Below are positions 32,377 through 40,741 of a stretch of DNA of 64,000 nt, piece after piece (within the stretch, counting starts at the first letter, position 1; every line of letters starts with the position of its first letter). Source of the stretch: Methylobacterium currus. Lineage in GTDB: Bacteria; Pseudomonadota; Alphaproteobacteria; Rhizobiales; Beijerinckiaceae. The notes below the pieces were generated by a model. The model was not told the DNA's origin, did not search any database, and saw nothing but the letters and a program-made list of their open reading frames with translations. The translations under genes were made by a program, and so were the position numbers. Location of the stretch: contig NZ_CP028844.1 in the NCBI RefSeq assembly GCF_003058325.1, positions 453,001 through 517,000 on the forward strand. The letters run 5' to 3'.

Positions 32377-32435
32377 TATCACACCCTCGCGTGTTGCCAC
32401 CCCGCGCGACGACTGACCTCGGAGACGATACGGAC

Positions 32436-33089
32436 ATGCTGAGCGAGCCGCGAGAGGCGGGGCCCACCACCGCCTTGATGCGCAAGGCCTATGCGCGGTG
32501 GGCGCCGGTCTACGACGTGGTCTACGACAAGCTCACCGAGCCGGCGGCGCGGGACGCGGTCGAGGCGGCACTGGTCGGCGGAAAACGGATCCTGGAGGCC
32601 GGCGTCGGCACCGGCCTGTCCCTCGGCTACTACCCGAAGGACGCCGAGGTCTACGGCGTCGACCTGTCCGAGGACATGCTGAAGCGGGCCAACCGCAAGG
32701 TGGCCCGCAAGGGCCTGTCCCACGTCAAGGGCCTCCAGGTCATGGATGTCTGCCGCCTCGGCTATGCTGACGCGAGCTTCGACGCGGTGGTGGCGCAGTT
32801 CCTCATCACCCTGGTGCCCGACCCGGAAGGCGCCCTCGACGAGTTCCTGCGGGTCCTCAAGCCCGGCGGCATGATCGTGCTCGCCAACCATTTCGGCCAG
32901 GATGCCGGCACGGTCGCCCGGGTCGAGGAGATCGTGGCGCCGCTCTGCGAGAAGATCGGCTGGAGCTCGGCCTTCAAGGCCGCCCGGATCGAGGCCTGGG
33001 CGAAATGGCGGGGCGTGACCTTCATCGGCGTGCGGCCGACCTTCCCGGGCGGGTTCTTCAAGATCCTGCGCATGCAGAAGCCCGGGTGA
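32436..33089 (+). CDS. SAM-dependent methyltransferase (PmtA-like phosphatidylethanolamine methyltransferase)
   Basis: A 217-residue class I methyltransferase. SAM-binding motif I is ILEAGVGTGLSLGYYP near residues 53-68, followed by VYGVDLSEDML and a late motif in VLKPGGMIVLANHF. The start (YARWAPVYDVVYDKLTEPAAR) and overall length resemble Rhodobacter-type PmtA, which methylates phosphatidylethanolamine towards phosphatidylcholine at the membrane. The exact substrate is an inference from resemblance. Its stop overlaps the start of a TVP38-type membrane gene by four bases (GTGA). Confidence 0.82.
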   Translation: MLSEPREAGPTTALMRKAYARWAPVYDVVYDKLTEPAARDAVEAALVGGKRILEAGVGTGLSLGYYPKDAEVYGVDLSEDMLKRANRKVARKGLSHVKGLQVMDVCRLGYADASFDAVVAQFLITLVPDPEGALDEFLRVLKPGGMIVLANHFGQDAGTVARVEEIVAPLCEKIGWSSAFKAARIEAWAKWRGVTFIGVRPTFPGGFFKILRMQKPG

Positions 33090-33922
33090 GCGCGCTGACC
33101 CGGCCTCACGAGCCCGCGCCGGACGAGACCACCCCCCCGCCGGAGACGGGCCCCGAGGCCGTGGCGATTCCGGCCTGGCGGAGCTGGCTGCGGGTGCTGC
33201 CGCTCGTCGCCCTGGTGGCCCTGTCCATCGGCCTCCTCGTCGGCGGCATCACCCGCTGGTTCAGCGTCGACCAGCTCCTCGCCTCGCGGGCCACGGCCAA
33301 GGCCTGGGTGGCGGAGGGGTTCTGGCGCGCCTATGCGTGCGCCTACCTCGCCTATGTCGGCACCGTGATCGTGTCGCTGCCGGTCTCGGTGGTGATGACG
33401 ACCCTGTGCGGCTTCCTGTTCGGGCCGGTCGCCGGCGCGCTGGTGTCGATCGGCGCCGCCACGACCGGCGCCGTCGCGGTGTTCTCGATCGGCCGCACGG
33501 CGGCGGGCGAGGTGCTGCTGCGGCGCGCCGGCTCGCGGCTTAACCGCCTCGCCGACGGGTTTCGCCGCGACGCCTTCTCCTACGTGATGGTGCTGCGGCT
33601 GCTGCCGGTCTTCCCGTTCTGGATGACCAACCTGGCGCCGGCGATCTTCGGCGTTCGGCTGCGCACCTTCGCGGTCGCCACGCTGATCGGCATCAGCCCC
33701 GGCGCGTTCATCTACGCCTCGGCGGGCGCCGGCGTGGAGACCATCGTGGCGGCCCATCAGGCGGCCAAGGAGGCATGCCTGGTCGCCGGCGGAATCGCCT
33801 GCGACGCCGCCTTGTCGCTGCGCAGCCTCGTCACGCCGCAACTCGTCGCCACCCTGCTCGGCCTCGGCGTCCTGGCCCTGCTGCCGGTCGCCTGGCGGCG
33901 CTGGCGCGGCCATCCCGGCTGA
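33086..33922 (+). CDS. TVP38/TMEM64 (DedA/SNARE-associated) family membrane protein
   Basis: A 278-residue integral membrane protein. After a Pro/Glu-rich cytoplasmic start come five or six hydrophobic segments with the family core GFLFGPVAGALVSIGAATTGAVAVFSIGR and the re-entrant FPFWMTNLAPAIFGVRLRTF. Such proteins are implicated in lipid scrambling or transport and envelope homeostasis. The GTG at 33086 overlaps the methyltransferase stop, so both are probably translated together. The pair suggests a phospholipid link, which is inference. Confidence 0.87.
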   Translation: MSALTRPHEPAPDETTPPPETGPEAVAIPAWRSWLRVLPLVALVALSIGLLVGGITRWFSVDQLLASRATAKAWVAEGFWRAYACAYLAYVGTVIVSLPVSVVMTTLCGFLFGPVAGALVSIGAATTGAVAVFSIGRTAAGEVLLRRAGSRLNRLADGFRRDAFSYVMVLRLLPVFPFWMTNLAPAIFGVRLRTFAVATLIGISPGAFIYASAGAGVETIVAAHQAAKEACLVAGGIACDAALSLRSLVTPQLVATLLGLGVLALLPVAWRRWRGHPG

Positions 33923-34035
33923 TTCCCGGAATCGCACCGAAAAATCACGCGCGATTCCTTGGCTAACGACTGGATTTTCGGCAATCTGGGAATAGCTTCC
34001 GATCGCTCCGGCGCGCAGGTCAAGGGCGAGCGGAC

Positions 34036-35529
34036 GTGTTAGAGTCCGATCCGCCTGCGGATGGGCGATCGGGCAGCGAGGACGTCGAGACCGTGCATTG
34101 GGCCGATGACGCGGCGAGCCAGGGTGGCATCCGGCGTCTGGCCGGCCGGATCGGCCTGTCCGGCCGCCTGCTGCTGCTCACGGTGGTCTTCGTCCTCATC
34201 GCCGAGGTGCTGATCTACGTGCCGAGCGTCGCGAGCTACCGGCGCTCGTGGCTCTCCGACCGGGTCGCCGCCGCCCAGGTCGCCGCCCTCGTCCTCGACG
34301 CCGCGCCCCAGCAACGGGTCTCGGACGACCTCGCCCGCCGGCTGCTGATGGGGGTGGGGGCCCAGGCCATCGCCCTGAAGGCCGGGGGGGCGCGGCGCCT
34401 CCTCAACCTCACGCCGATGCCGCCGGAGGTGGGCGAGACCGTCGACCTGCGCGAGGCCGGCTGGGGCGAGAGCATCGGCGGCGCCTGGCGCACGCTGACG
34501 CGAGCCGATCCCCTGCCGCTGCGGGTGGTCGGCCACGGCATGGAGGGGGTCGACTTCGTCGAGCTGATCCTCGATCCCGCGCCTCTACGCCGGGCGATGA
34601 TCGCCTTCTCGGGGAGAATCCTCGTCGCTTCGCTGGCGATCTCCGGCATCACCGCCGGCCTCGTCTTCCTGGTGCTGCAACTGTCGATCGTGCGGCCGGT
34701 GCGGCGGCTCGCGCGCAACATCGCGACCTTCGCGGAGGATCCGGAGGACCTGTCCCGGCGGATCAGCCCGTCCTGGCGCAGCGACGAGATCGGTGCCGCC
34801 GAGACGGCGCTCGCCCGCATGGAGACCATCCTGTCGGACGAGCTGCGCCAGAAGCGGCGCCTGGCCGATCTCGGCCTCTCGGTGAGCAAGATCAACCACG
34901 AGCTGAGGAACCTGCTGACCACCGCCCAGCTCCTCGTCGACCGGCTCGAGCATGTCGCCGATCCGGGGGTGCAGCGGGTCGCGCCCCGCCTCGTCGCGAC
35001 GCTCGGCCGGGCGATCCGCTACTGCGAGGGCACGCTCGCCTATGGCCGCGCCGCCGAGCCGCCGGCGGAGCGCCGGATGACGCCGCTGCGGCCGATCCTG
35101 CGCGACGCCCTCGACCTCGCCGGGCTGGCGCCGGGCGCCGCCGTCACCATCGAGGACCGCACGCCGGAGGGCCTGGCCGTCGACGCCGATCCGGGCCAGC
35201 TGTCGCGGGTGCTGGTCAACCTGGTGCGCAACGCCGTCCAGGCGATCGGGCTGGCCGGCGCGAGCGACGGTTCCCCCATCGTGGCGATCGAGGCCGAGCG
35301 CATCGGCGCCGCCGTCACGATCCTCGTCTCCGACAACGGCCCCGGCCTGCCGGAGCGGGCCCGAACCCATCTGTTCGAGGCCTTCCAGGGCGCCGGCCGC
35401 TCCGGCGGCACGGGCCTCGGCCTCGCGATCGCGGCCGAGCTTGTGCGGCTCAACGGGGGAACGTTGAGCCTCGACGAGACCCGGACCGGCGCGCGCTTCC
35501 GCATCGTCCTGCCCGACCGCGAGGGCTGA
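34036..35529 (+). CDS. Orphan sensor histidine kinase
   Basis: A 497-residue membrane kinase. TM1 is near residues 42-64 (LSGRLLLLTVVFVLIAEVLIYVP), a periplasmic domain covers about 65-190, and TM2 is near 192-215. A HAMP-like linker (IVRPVRRLARNIATF) follows. The phosphoacceptor lies in SKINHELRNLLTTAQLL. The ATPase domain has the N box (LVNLVRNAVQA), DNGPGLP, and GTGLGLAI. No response regulator is adjacent, so the partner is unknown. The GTG at 34036 follows GGGCGAGCGG. Confidence 0.92.
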   Translation: MLESDPPADGRSGSEDVETVHWADDAASQGGIRRLAGRIGLSGRLLLLTVVFVLIAEVLIYVPSVASYRRSWLSDRVAAAQVAALVLDAAPQQRVSDDLARRLLMGVGAQAIALKAGGARRLLNLTPMPPEVGETVDLREAGWGESIGGAWRTLTRADPLPLRVVGHGMEGVDFVELILDPAPLRRAMIAFSGRILVASLAISGITAGLVFLVLQLSIVRPVRRLARNIATFAEDPEDLSRRISPSWRSDEIGAAETALARMETILSDELRQKRRLADLGLSVSKINHELRNLLTTAQLLVDRLEHVADPGVQRVAPRLVATLGRAIRYCEGTLAYGRAAEPPAERRMTPLRPILRDALDLAGLAPGAAVTIEDRTPEGLAVDADPGQLSRVLVNLVRNAVQAIGLAGASDGSPIVAIEAERIGAAVTILVSDNGPGLPERARTHLFEAFQGAGRSGGTGLGLAIAAELVRLNGGTLSLDETRTGARFRIVLPDREG

Positions 35530-35605
35530 GGGACCGGGTGGTCGCGAAGAGCTGGTGGCCGAGAGCCTGTTGCCAACCCGCGCGCCGGCGCTCCATCGTC
35601 CCGTC

Positions 35606-36502
35606 ATGTCCCTGCGCGTCCCCCTCTCCGCCGTGCGCTCCTTCGAGGCGGCAGCGCGTCGCCGCTCCTTCAAGGACGCGGCGGCGGAGCTGAACCTCAC
35701 CGCGAGCGCCGTCAGCCACGCCATCCGCAAGATGGAGGCGTCGCTCGGCGTCACCCTGTTCGAACGCCAGGGCCAGGGCGTGGTGCCGACCGCCGCCGGC
35801 GAGGCGCTCCTGGAGCATGTGAGCCGCGCCTTCGACGAGTTGCATCGCGGCCTCGACCTCGTGGCGGCGCGCGGCCCGCAGCTGCTGCGCCTGCACTGCG
35901 CGCCGAGCCTCGCGGCGCAGTGGCTGACGCCGCGCCTCGCCCGGTTCCTCGCCGCCCATCCGGGCTTCGAGGTGCGGTTGGCCGCCGGCATGGACTATGC
36001 CCGCTTCGTCAGCGACGAGTTCGACGCCGACCTCGTCTACGGCCCGCCCCGGGGCGAGGGGCTCGTGGCGGTGCCGCTCTGCGCCGAGACGGTGATGCCG
36101 CTCTGCGACCCCGAGCGCGCCGCCCGCATCCGCCGCCCCGAAGACCTCCTCGACCAGGTGCTGATCCAGAGCGACAACAAGCAGGTGCGCTGGCCGCTCT
36201 GGTTCGCCCGCAACGGCCTGCCGTCGCCCCGCCCCCTCGGGGTGCGCTTCGACCGCAGCTTCCTGGCCATCGCCGCCGCCGCCGACGGGCTCGGGGTGGC
36301 GCTCGAATCCACCCTGCTGGCGGAGCGCGAGATCGCCAGCGGCCGTCTCGTCGCGCCGCTCCGCGGGCTGGCGCAGGACATCACCTACGTCGGCCATCAC
36401 CTCGTCTACCCGGCGACCACACGGCGGCGGGCACCGCTGCGGGTCTTCGCCCGCTGGCTGGCACAGGAGATGAATCTCGTGCTGCCGGAGGATCTGGCGT
36501 GA
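35606..36502 (+). CDS. LysR-family transcriptional regulator (GcvA-like)
   Basis: A 298-residue regulator with an N-terminal winged HTH (LSAVRSFEAAARRRSFKDAAAELNLTASAVSHAIRKMEASLGVTLFERQGQGVVPTAAGE) and a C-terminal inducer-binding domain that ends QEMNLVLPEDLA. It resembles the GcvA subgroup. The ATG at 35606 places the HTH at its usual start. It is 76 bases after the histidine kinase gene. The next gene downstream is a decayed lysR piece, so its own target is not evident. Confidence 0.9.
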   Translation: MSLRVPLSAVRSFEAAARRRSFKDAAAELNLTASAVSHAIRKMEASLGVTLFERQGQGVVPTAAGEALLEHVSRAFDELHRGLDLVAARGPQLLRLHCAPSLAAQWLTPRLARFLAAHPGFEVRLAAGMDYARFVSDEFDADLVYGPPRGEGLVAVPLCAETVMPLCDPERAARIRRPEDLLDQVLIQSDNKQVRWPLWFARNGLPSPRPLGVRFDRSFLAIAAAADGLGVALESTLLAEREIASGRLVAPLRGLAQDITYVGHHLVYPATTRRRAPLRVFARWLAQEMNLVLPEDLA

Positions 36503-36532
36503 GACGGCGGTTGGGACGAGGCGTGGGATGCG

Positions 36533-36697
36533 CTACGCGCCCGCATGGACCGCCTGGCTGAGATCGGCCGCGAAGCGGCCGGCATTCGACATGCCCTCGA
36601 GGGCCGTATTGGTGAGCGCCACGACGCTCGTCCGACGGTGCGGATCGACGAACCAGCTGTGACCATAGGCGCCGCCCCAGCGCCACGTCCCGCACAG
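36533..36697 (-). pseudogene. 3' remnant of a beta-lactamase-fold serine hydrolase gene
   Basis: Minus-strand translation over the last 54 codons gives GTWRWGGAYGHSWFVDPHRR followed by TSVVALTNTALEGM, which is the C-terminal end of class C beta-lactamase/serine-hydrolase proteins. Upstream of 36697 on that strand the frame loses homology and reads across a lysR domain on the other strand. The catalytic core is missing, so this is a fragment. Confidence 0.7.
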
Positions 36698-36706
36698 ACC
36701 CGTCAG

Positions 36707-37384
36707 GCGCCGCGGGGCCGTCTGCGGGTCAGCCAGCCGCTTATCGGCATGTTGATGATGCCCGCCATCATGGGATTCATGCGGGCCTATCCGGAGATCC
36801 CACTCGATCTGGATTTCACCGATCGGCTGGTCGCCGTGATCGACGAAGGCTTCGACGCCGTGATCCGCACCGGCGAGGCCCGCGACAGCCGCCTGATGAT
36901 GCGCCGTGCCGGCCGCTTCACCCACCGCATCGTCGACTCACCCGATTGTCTCGCCGCGCGTGGGACCCCGGCGACGCCGGCCGACCTCCTCGGTCATGCC
37001 TGTCATCACCACAAATATCCCTCGACCGGTCGCCTGGAGCGGTGGCCGCTGATCCTGGACGGGCGGGATATCGACCTGAACCTCCCGGTGGCCTCGGTCG
37101 CCAGCACCCTGGAGCCGCAGATCTGCCTCGCCGAGGAAGGTTTCGGGCTGGTCTGCCTGCCGCATTTCGCGGTCCGAGCCCAGCTGCGGCGGGGATCGCC
37201 GGTCAGCGTGCTGGACGAGCACCTGCGTGAATCGGGCGCCTTCCACATGCTCTGGCCCGCAAGCCGACATCCCTCCCCCGAGGTGGCGGCCTTCGTGTCG
37301 TTCATGGCGGGGCATCTGTTGCGCGAGCCGCAGGCCATGCCGTGCCGAGGGACGGCGACGGTTGACGATCAGCGGCGATCCTGA
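36707..37384 (+). pseudogene. 5'-truncated lysR gene (inducer-binding domain only)
   Basis: From PRGRLRVSQPLIGMLMMPAIMG onward this is the inducer-binding half of a LysR regulator (FTDRLVAVIDEGFDAVIRTGEARDSRLM, EEGFGLVCLPHFAV). The roughly 90-residue winged HTH that should precede it is absent; the frame instead runs back into the serine-hydrolase remnant on the other strand. Without a DNA-binding domain it is probably non-functional. The junction lies at about 36698-36707. Confidence 0.75.
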
Positions 37385-37523
37385 GGCGAAGAGCGGAGAC
37401 CGGCCCGACCGTGCCGACGGAAATCGCGGGGCGCTGCGTCAGCCACAGGTCCGAGGACAGCCCGACCACGCCGGAAAGCGGCCCGAAGGACCGCCACAAC
37501 TGTACACCGTGATATGAGAAAAC

Positions 37524-37598
37524 TGGAGCGGGCGAAGGGATTCGAACCCTCGACCCCAACCTTGGCAAGGTTGTGCTCTACCCCTGAGCTACACCCGC
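37524..37598 (-). tRNA. tRNA-Gly(GCC), copy 3 in transcript order
   Basis: The 75-base minus-strand sequence folds as a tRNA: acceptor GCGGGTG with CGCCCGC, D-arm GCTC...GAGC, anticodon stem CAACC/GGTTG with loop TTGCCAA (anticodon GCC), T-loop TTCGAAT, discriminator T and encoded CCA. The three genes here are identical in sequence. Confidence 0.97.
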
Positions 37599-37622
37599 TC
37601 ACATTGTCAGGCCTTGCGAACT

Positions 37623-37697
37623 TGGAGCGGGCGAAGGGATTCGAACCCTCGACCCCAACCTTGGCAAGGTTGTGCTCTACCCCTGAGCTACACCCGC
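37623..37697 (-). tRNA. tRNA-Gly(GCC), copy 2
   Basis: Identical to the copy at 37524-37598, including the CCA end. It is separated from its neighbours by 24 and 29 bases, so one precursor transcript is likely. Confidence 0.97.
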
Positions 37698-37726
37698 TCA
37701 AACTCGTTCGGCCTTGGCGGAAAAAC

Positions 37727-37801
37727 TGGAGCGGGCGAAGGGATTCGAACCCTCGACCCCAACCTTGGCAAGGTTGTGCTCTACCCCTGAGCTACACCCG
37801 C
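37727..37801 (-). tRNA. tRNA-Gly(GCC), copy 1
   Basis: Identical to the other two copies and first in transcription order on the minus strand, so the promoter should lie right of 37801, in the 100-base gap before the NUDIX gene. Confidence 0.97.
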
Positions 37802-37903
37802 TCGCTGTTTTCCGTCGGCGTCACCGTGGCGGCGCCGATGAGCGGCATAAACACCATTCCGCCGGGGAGCGCAAGAGGTTGCGGAGCCGGCTTTCTGGCT
37901 TCC

Positions 37904-38374
37904 CTACCAGGTGGCGGCAGGAGGGGTGCCGTCGCGGATCTCGGCGAGGCGCGCGCGGGTCGCCGGGGTGGTCTCCGGCGGCAGGGAATCGAGGGAAAAG
38001 AAGGCGGCTGCGGCGATCTCGCGGTCGGGCGTCTTCGGTACCGGCACCGTGAAGGCGCGGGCGACGTAGAGCGCGACGTGGTCGCGCTTCGAGGCGCGGT
38101 CGTTGAAGTAGAAGCCGTGCAGGGAAGGCATCGCGCCCGGATCGAGGACGATCCCGGTCTCCTCGCGGAACTCCCGGGTGATGGCCTCGAGCGCCGTCTC
38201 GCCCGGCTCGACGCCGCCGCCCGGCAGGTGCCAGCCGTCGATGTAGGTGTGGCGCACGAGGCAGACCCGGTTCTCCGGATCGATCCCCGCCCCGCGCACC
38301 CCCAGGGTCATGCCGCGGGTGAAGCGCCAGACGAGGTGGGCGCCCCGCATCAGCAGGGCCTGTCGGCGCGTCAT
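37904..38374 (-). CDS. NUDIX hydrolase
   Basis: A 156-residue pyrophosphohydrolase. The NUDIX box GGGVEPGETALEAITREFREETGI (Gly-x5-Glu-x7-Arg-Glu-x2-Glu-Glu) is complete, near residues 51-74, and provides the metal-binding glutamates. The start has a hydrophobic/basic stretch but no clear signal peptide. GGGAGGA precedes the ATG at 38374. It starts 13 bases after the FAH-family gene, so it is likely in the same operon. The nucleotide substrate is not predictable. Confidence 0.92.
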   Translation of the reverse strand: MTRRQALLMRGAHLVWRFTRGMTLGVRGAGIDPENRVCLVRHTYIDGWHLPGGGVEPGETALEAITREFREETGIVLDPGAMPSLHGFYFNDRASKRDHVALYVARAFTVPVPKTPDREIAAAAFFSLDSLPPETTPATRARLAEIRDGTPPAATW

Positions 38375-38387
38375 CCCGCGTCCTCCC

Positions 38388-39086
38388 TCAAACGACGGTC
38401 AGGCGGATCTCGCCGACGCCCTCGATCGACCCGACCATGGTCTGGCCGCGTGTGACCGCGCCGACGCCCTCCGGCGTGCCGGCGAAGATCACGTCGCCGG
38501 GCTCCAGGACGAAGTAGGTCGACAGATAGGCGATCTGCTCGGCCACCGACCAGATCATGTCCGAAAGGTCGCCCTTCTGGCGCAGGGCGCCGTCCACCGA
38601 CAGGGTGATCGCACCCTTGTCCGGGTGGCCGATGACGGAGGCCGGCTTCAGGGTCCCGACCGGGCCCGACAGGTCCGCGGCCTTGCCGAGCTCCCAGGGC
38701 CGACGCAAGGCCTTGGCCTCGTCCTGCACGTCGCGGCGGGTCATGTCGAGGCCGACGGCGTAGCCGTAGACGTGGTCGAGGGCTTCCGCGACCGGGATGT
38801 CGCGCCCGCCCTTGGCCAGGGCCACCACCAGCTCGACCTCGTGGTGGTAGTTCGCGGTCTTCGGCGGGTAGGGATGCTCCACCGCCGCGCCGTCCGGCAC
38901 CACCTGCAGGGCGTCGGCGGGTTTCATGAAGAAGAACGGCGGCTCGCGGGTTGGGTCGGCCCCCATCTCCCGGGCATGGGCGGCGAAGTTGCGCCCGACA
39001 CAGTAGACCCGGCGCACCGGAAACAGGTCGTCGGTGCCATGGATCGGGAGCGCGGTGCGCGGCGGGTTCGGGATCACGGAGAGCAT
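38388..39086 (-). CDS. Fumarylacetoacetate hydrolase (FAH) family protein
   Basis: A 232-residue C-C bond hydrolase or decarboxylase. Family signatures are VYCVGRNFAAHAREMG, FFFMKPADAL, metal-binding NYHHEVELVVAL, GYAVGLDMTRRDVQDEAK and FAGTPEGVGAV. It most resembles short bacterial members acting on fumarylpyruvate or acylpyruvates, but the substrate is inference. The ATG at 39086 is chosen over 39128, since homology begins in TALPIHGTDDLFPVRRVYCVG. The divergent gene is an FAD-linked hydroxyacid dehydrogenase. Confidence 0.9.
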   Translation of the reverse strand: MLSVIPNPPRTALPIHGTDDLFPVRRVYCVGRNFAAHAREMGADPTREPPFFFMKPADALQVVPDGAAVEHPYPPKTANYHHEVELVVALAKGGRDIPVAEALDHVYGYAVGLDMTRRDVQDEAKALRRPWELGKAADLSGPVGTLKPASVIGHPDKGAITLSVDGALRQKGDLSDMIWSVAEQIAYLSTYFVLEPGDVIFAGTPEGVGAVTRGQTMVGSIEGVGEIRLTVV

Positions 39087-39235
39087 GGAGCTGCTGTCTC
39101 GGGCGAGGTTTCGCGAAGGGCCGCGCATCTTGGAAAAAGGGCCGGCCGACCGCTATCTAGAGGGCGGTTCCGCGGCGCGCCATCCCGCCTTGCCGCAACC
39201 CCCTCCTTCGCCAACGATTCTCCCCGGCCGCCTCC

Positions 39236-40741
39236 GTGACTCACAGCCCGACCCAAAGCCTGCTCGACACGATCGCGGCCCGCCTCGGGGCCGCGCACGT
39301 CCTCACCGAGGCGACCGACATCGCCCCGCACCTCGCTGAGACCCGCGGCCTCTACCGCGGGACGGCCCTCGCGGTCGTGCGGCCGCGCGACACGGAGGAG
39401 GTCGCCTTCGTGGTCGGGACTTGCGCCGCGGCGCGGGTGCCGGTGGTGGCCCATGGCGGCAATACCGGGCTCGTCGGCGGCGGCGTGCCGTTCGGGGGCG
39501 TGGTGATCTCGCTCGCCCGCCTCGACCGGGTGCGGGCGGTCGATCCGCTCGATGCCACCATCACGGTCGAGGCCGGCTGCGTGCTCGCCAACGTCCAACA
39601 GGCGGCGGAGGCCGCCGGCCTCCTGTTCCCGCTCTCGCTGGCCTCCGAGGGCTCGTGCCGCATCGGCGGCAACCTCGCCACCAATGCGGGCGGCACGGCC
39701 GTGCTCGCCTACGGCAATGCCCGCGAGCTGACGCTGGGCCTCGAGGTGGTGCTGGCCGACGGGCAGGTCTGGAACGGCCTTCGCGCGCTGCGCAAGGACA
39801 ATTCCGGCTACGACCTGAAGAACCTCTTCGTCGGCTCGGAAGGAACGCTCGGCATCATCACCGCAGCGGTGCTGCGGCTGCACCCGAAGCCGGTCTCGAA
39901 GGCGACCGCGTTCCTCGGCCTTCCTTCCGCCCGCGCGGCCCTCGACGCCTTCGGGCGCCTGCGCGACCGGCTCGGGCCCCGGCTCACCGCTTTCGAATAC
40001 GTGCCGCGCTTCCCCCTGGAGGTCGTCCTGCGCCACCTGCCCGGCGCGGTGCGGCCGCTCGCCGGGGATCACCACTCTTACGCCCTCGTCGAGATCTCCT
40101 CGCCGGCGCCCGACGCGGCCGAGGAGCTGGAGGCGCGTCTCGGCGACCTGATCGAGGCCGGTCTCGCCGAGGACGCGGTCCTGGCCCAGAGCGAGGCGCA
40201 AGGCTCCGCCCTGTGGCGCCTGCGCGAGAGCCTGTCGGAGATGCAGGGTTTTGAGGGCGGCTCGATCAAGCACGACGTCTCGGTGCCGGTCTCCCGGGTG
40301 GCGGAGTTCTTGGAACGGGCCAGTGCCGCCTGCGAGGCGGCCCTGCCGGGAGTGCGGGTCTGCGCCTTCGGGCATTTCGGCGACGGCAACATCCACTTCA
40401 ACCTGACCCAGCCGGTCGGGGCCGAGAAGGCGGCCTTTCTCGCCGAATGGCCGCGCTTCAACCGCATCGTCCACGACATCGTGCACGCGATGGACGGCTC
40501 GATCGCCGCCGAGCACGGGGTCGGGCTGATCAAGCGCGACGAGCTGCCCCGCTACAAGGACCCGGTCGCCCTCGACCTGATGCGCCGCCTCAAGGGCGCC
40601 CTCGACCCGCTGGGGATCCTGAATCCCGGCAAGGTGCTGACGCCGGAGGACGGGGGGCCGGAGGCATTTCCGGCCCAAGGAGTCGCGGGCAGAGCGGTCT
40701 TGGGCAAAGTCACGGCGGGGCCGCCGGGGACGGCGGCATGA
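39236..40741 (+). CDS. FAD-binding 2-hydroxyacid dehydrogenase (GlcD/D2HGDH-like)
   Basis: A 501-residue flavoenzyme of the vanillyl-alcohol-oxidase fold. The PP-loop VVAHGGNTGLVGGGVPFGG and NLATNAGG bind FAD. The C-terminal region has FGHFGDGNIHFNLTQP and EHGVGLIKRDEL, as in D-lactate dehydrogenase (cytochrome) and D-2-hydroxyglutarate dehydrogenase. The substrate among these cannot be separated by eye. The last 30 residues are a non-conserved Gly/Pro-rich tail that runs into an ATGA overlap with the next gene. Start is GTG at 39236. Confidence 0.9.
   Translation: MTHSPTQSLLDTIAARLGAAHVLTEATDIAPHLAETRGLYRGTALAVVRPRDTEEVAFVVGTCAAARVPVVAHGGNTGLVGGGVPFGGVVISLARLDRVRAVDPLDATITVEAGCVLANVQQAAEAAGLLFPLSLASEGSCRIGGNLATNAGGTAVLAYGNARELTLGLEVVLADGQVWNGLRALRKDNSGYDLKNLFVGSEGTLGIITAAVLRLHPKPVSKATAFLGLPSARAALDAFGRLRDRLGPRLTAFEYVPRFPLEVVLRHLPGAVRPLAGDHHSYALVEISSPAPDAAEELEARLGDLIEAGLAEDAVLAQSEAQGSALWRLRESLSEMQGFEGGSIKHDVSVPVSRVAEFLERASAACEAALPGVRVCAFGHFGDGNIHFNLTQPVGAEKAAFLAEWPRFNRIVHDIVHAMDGSIAAEHGVGLIKRDELPRYKDPVALDLMRRLKGALDPLGILNPGKVLTPEDGGPEAFPAQGVAGRAVLGKVTAGPPGTAA

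Noticed and set aside
36545..37384. A full-length LysR regulator gene
   Set aside because: The first 55 codons of the frame read across the serine-hydrolase remnant on the other strand. No HTH is encoded, so it was called a truncated gene.
37514..38455. A protein-like frame with repeated ERAKGFEPSTPTLARLCSTP
   Set aside because: The repeats are the three tRNA-Gly genes read as protein. This is a well-known artefact of automatic annotation.
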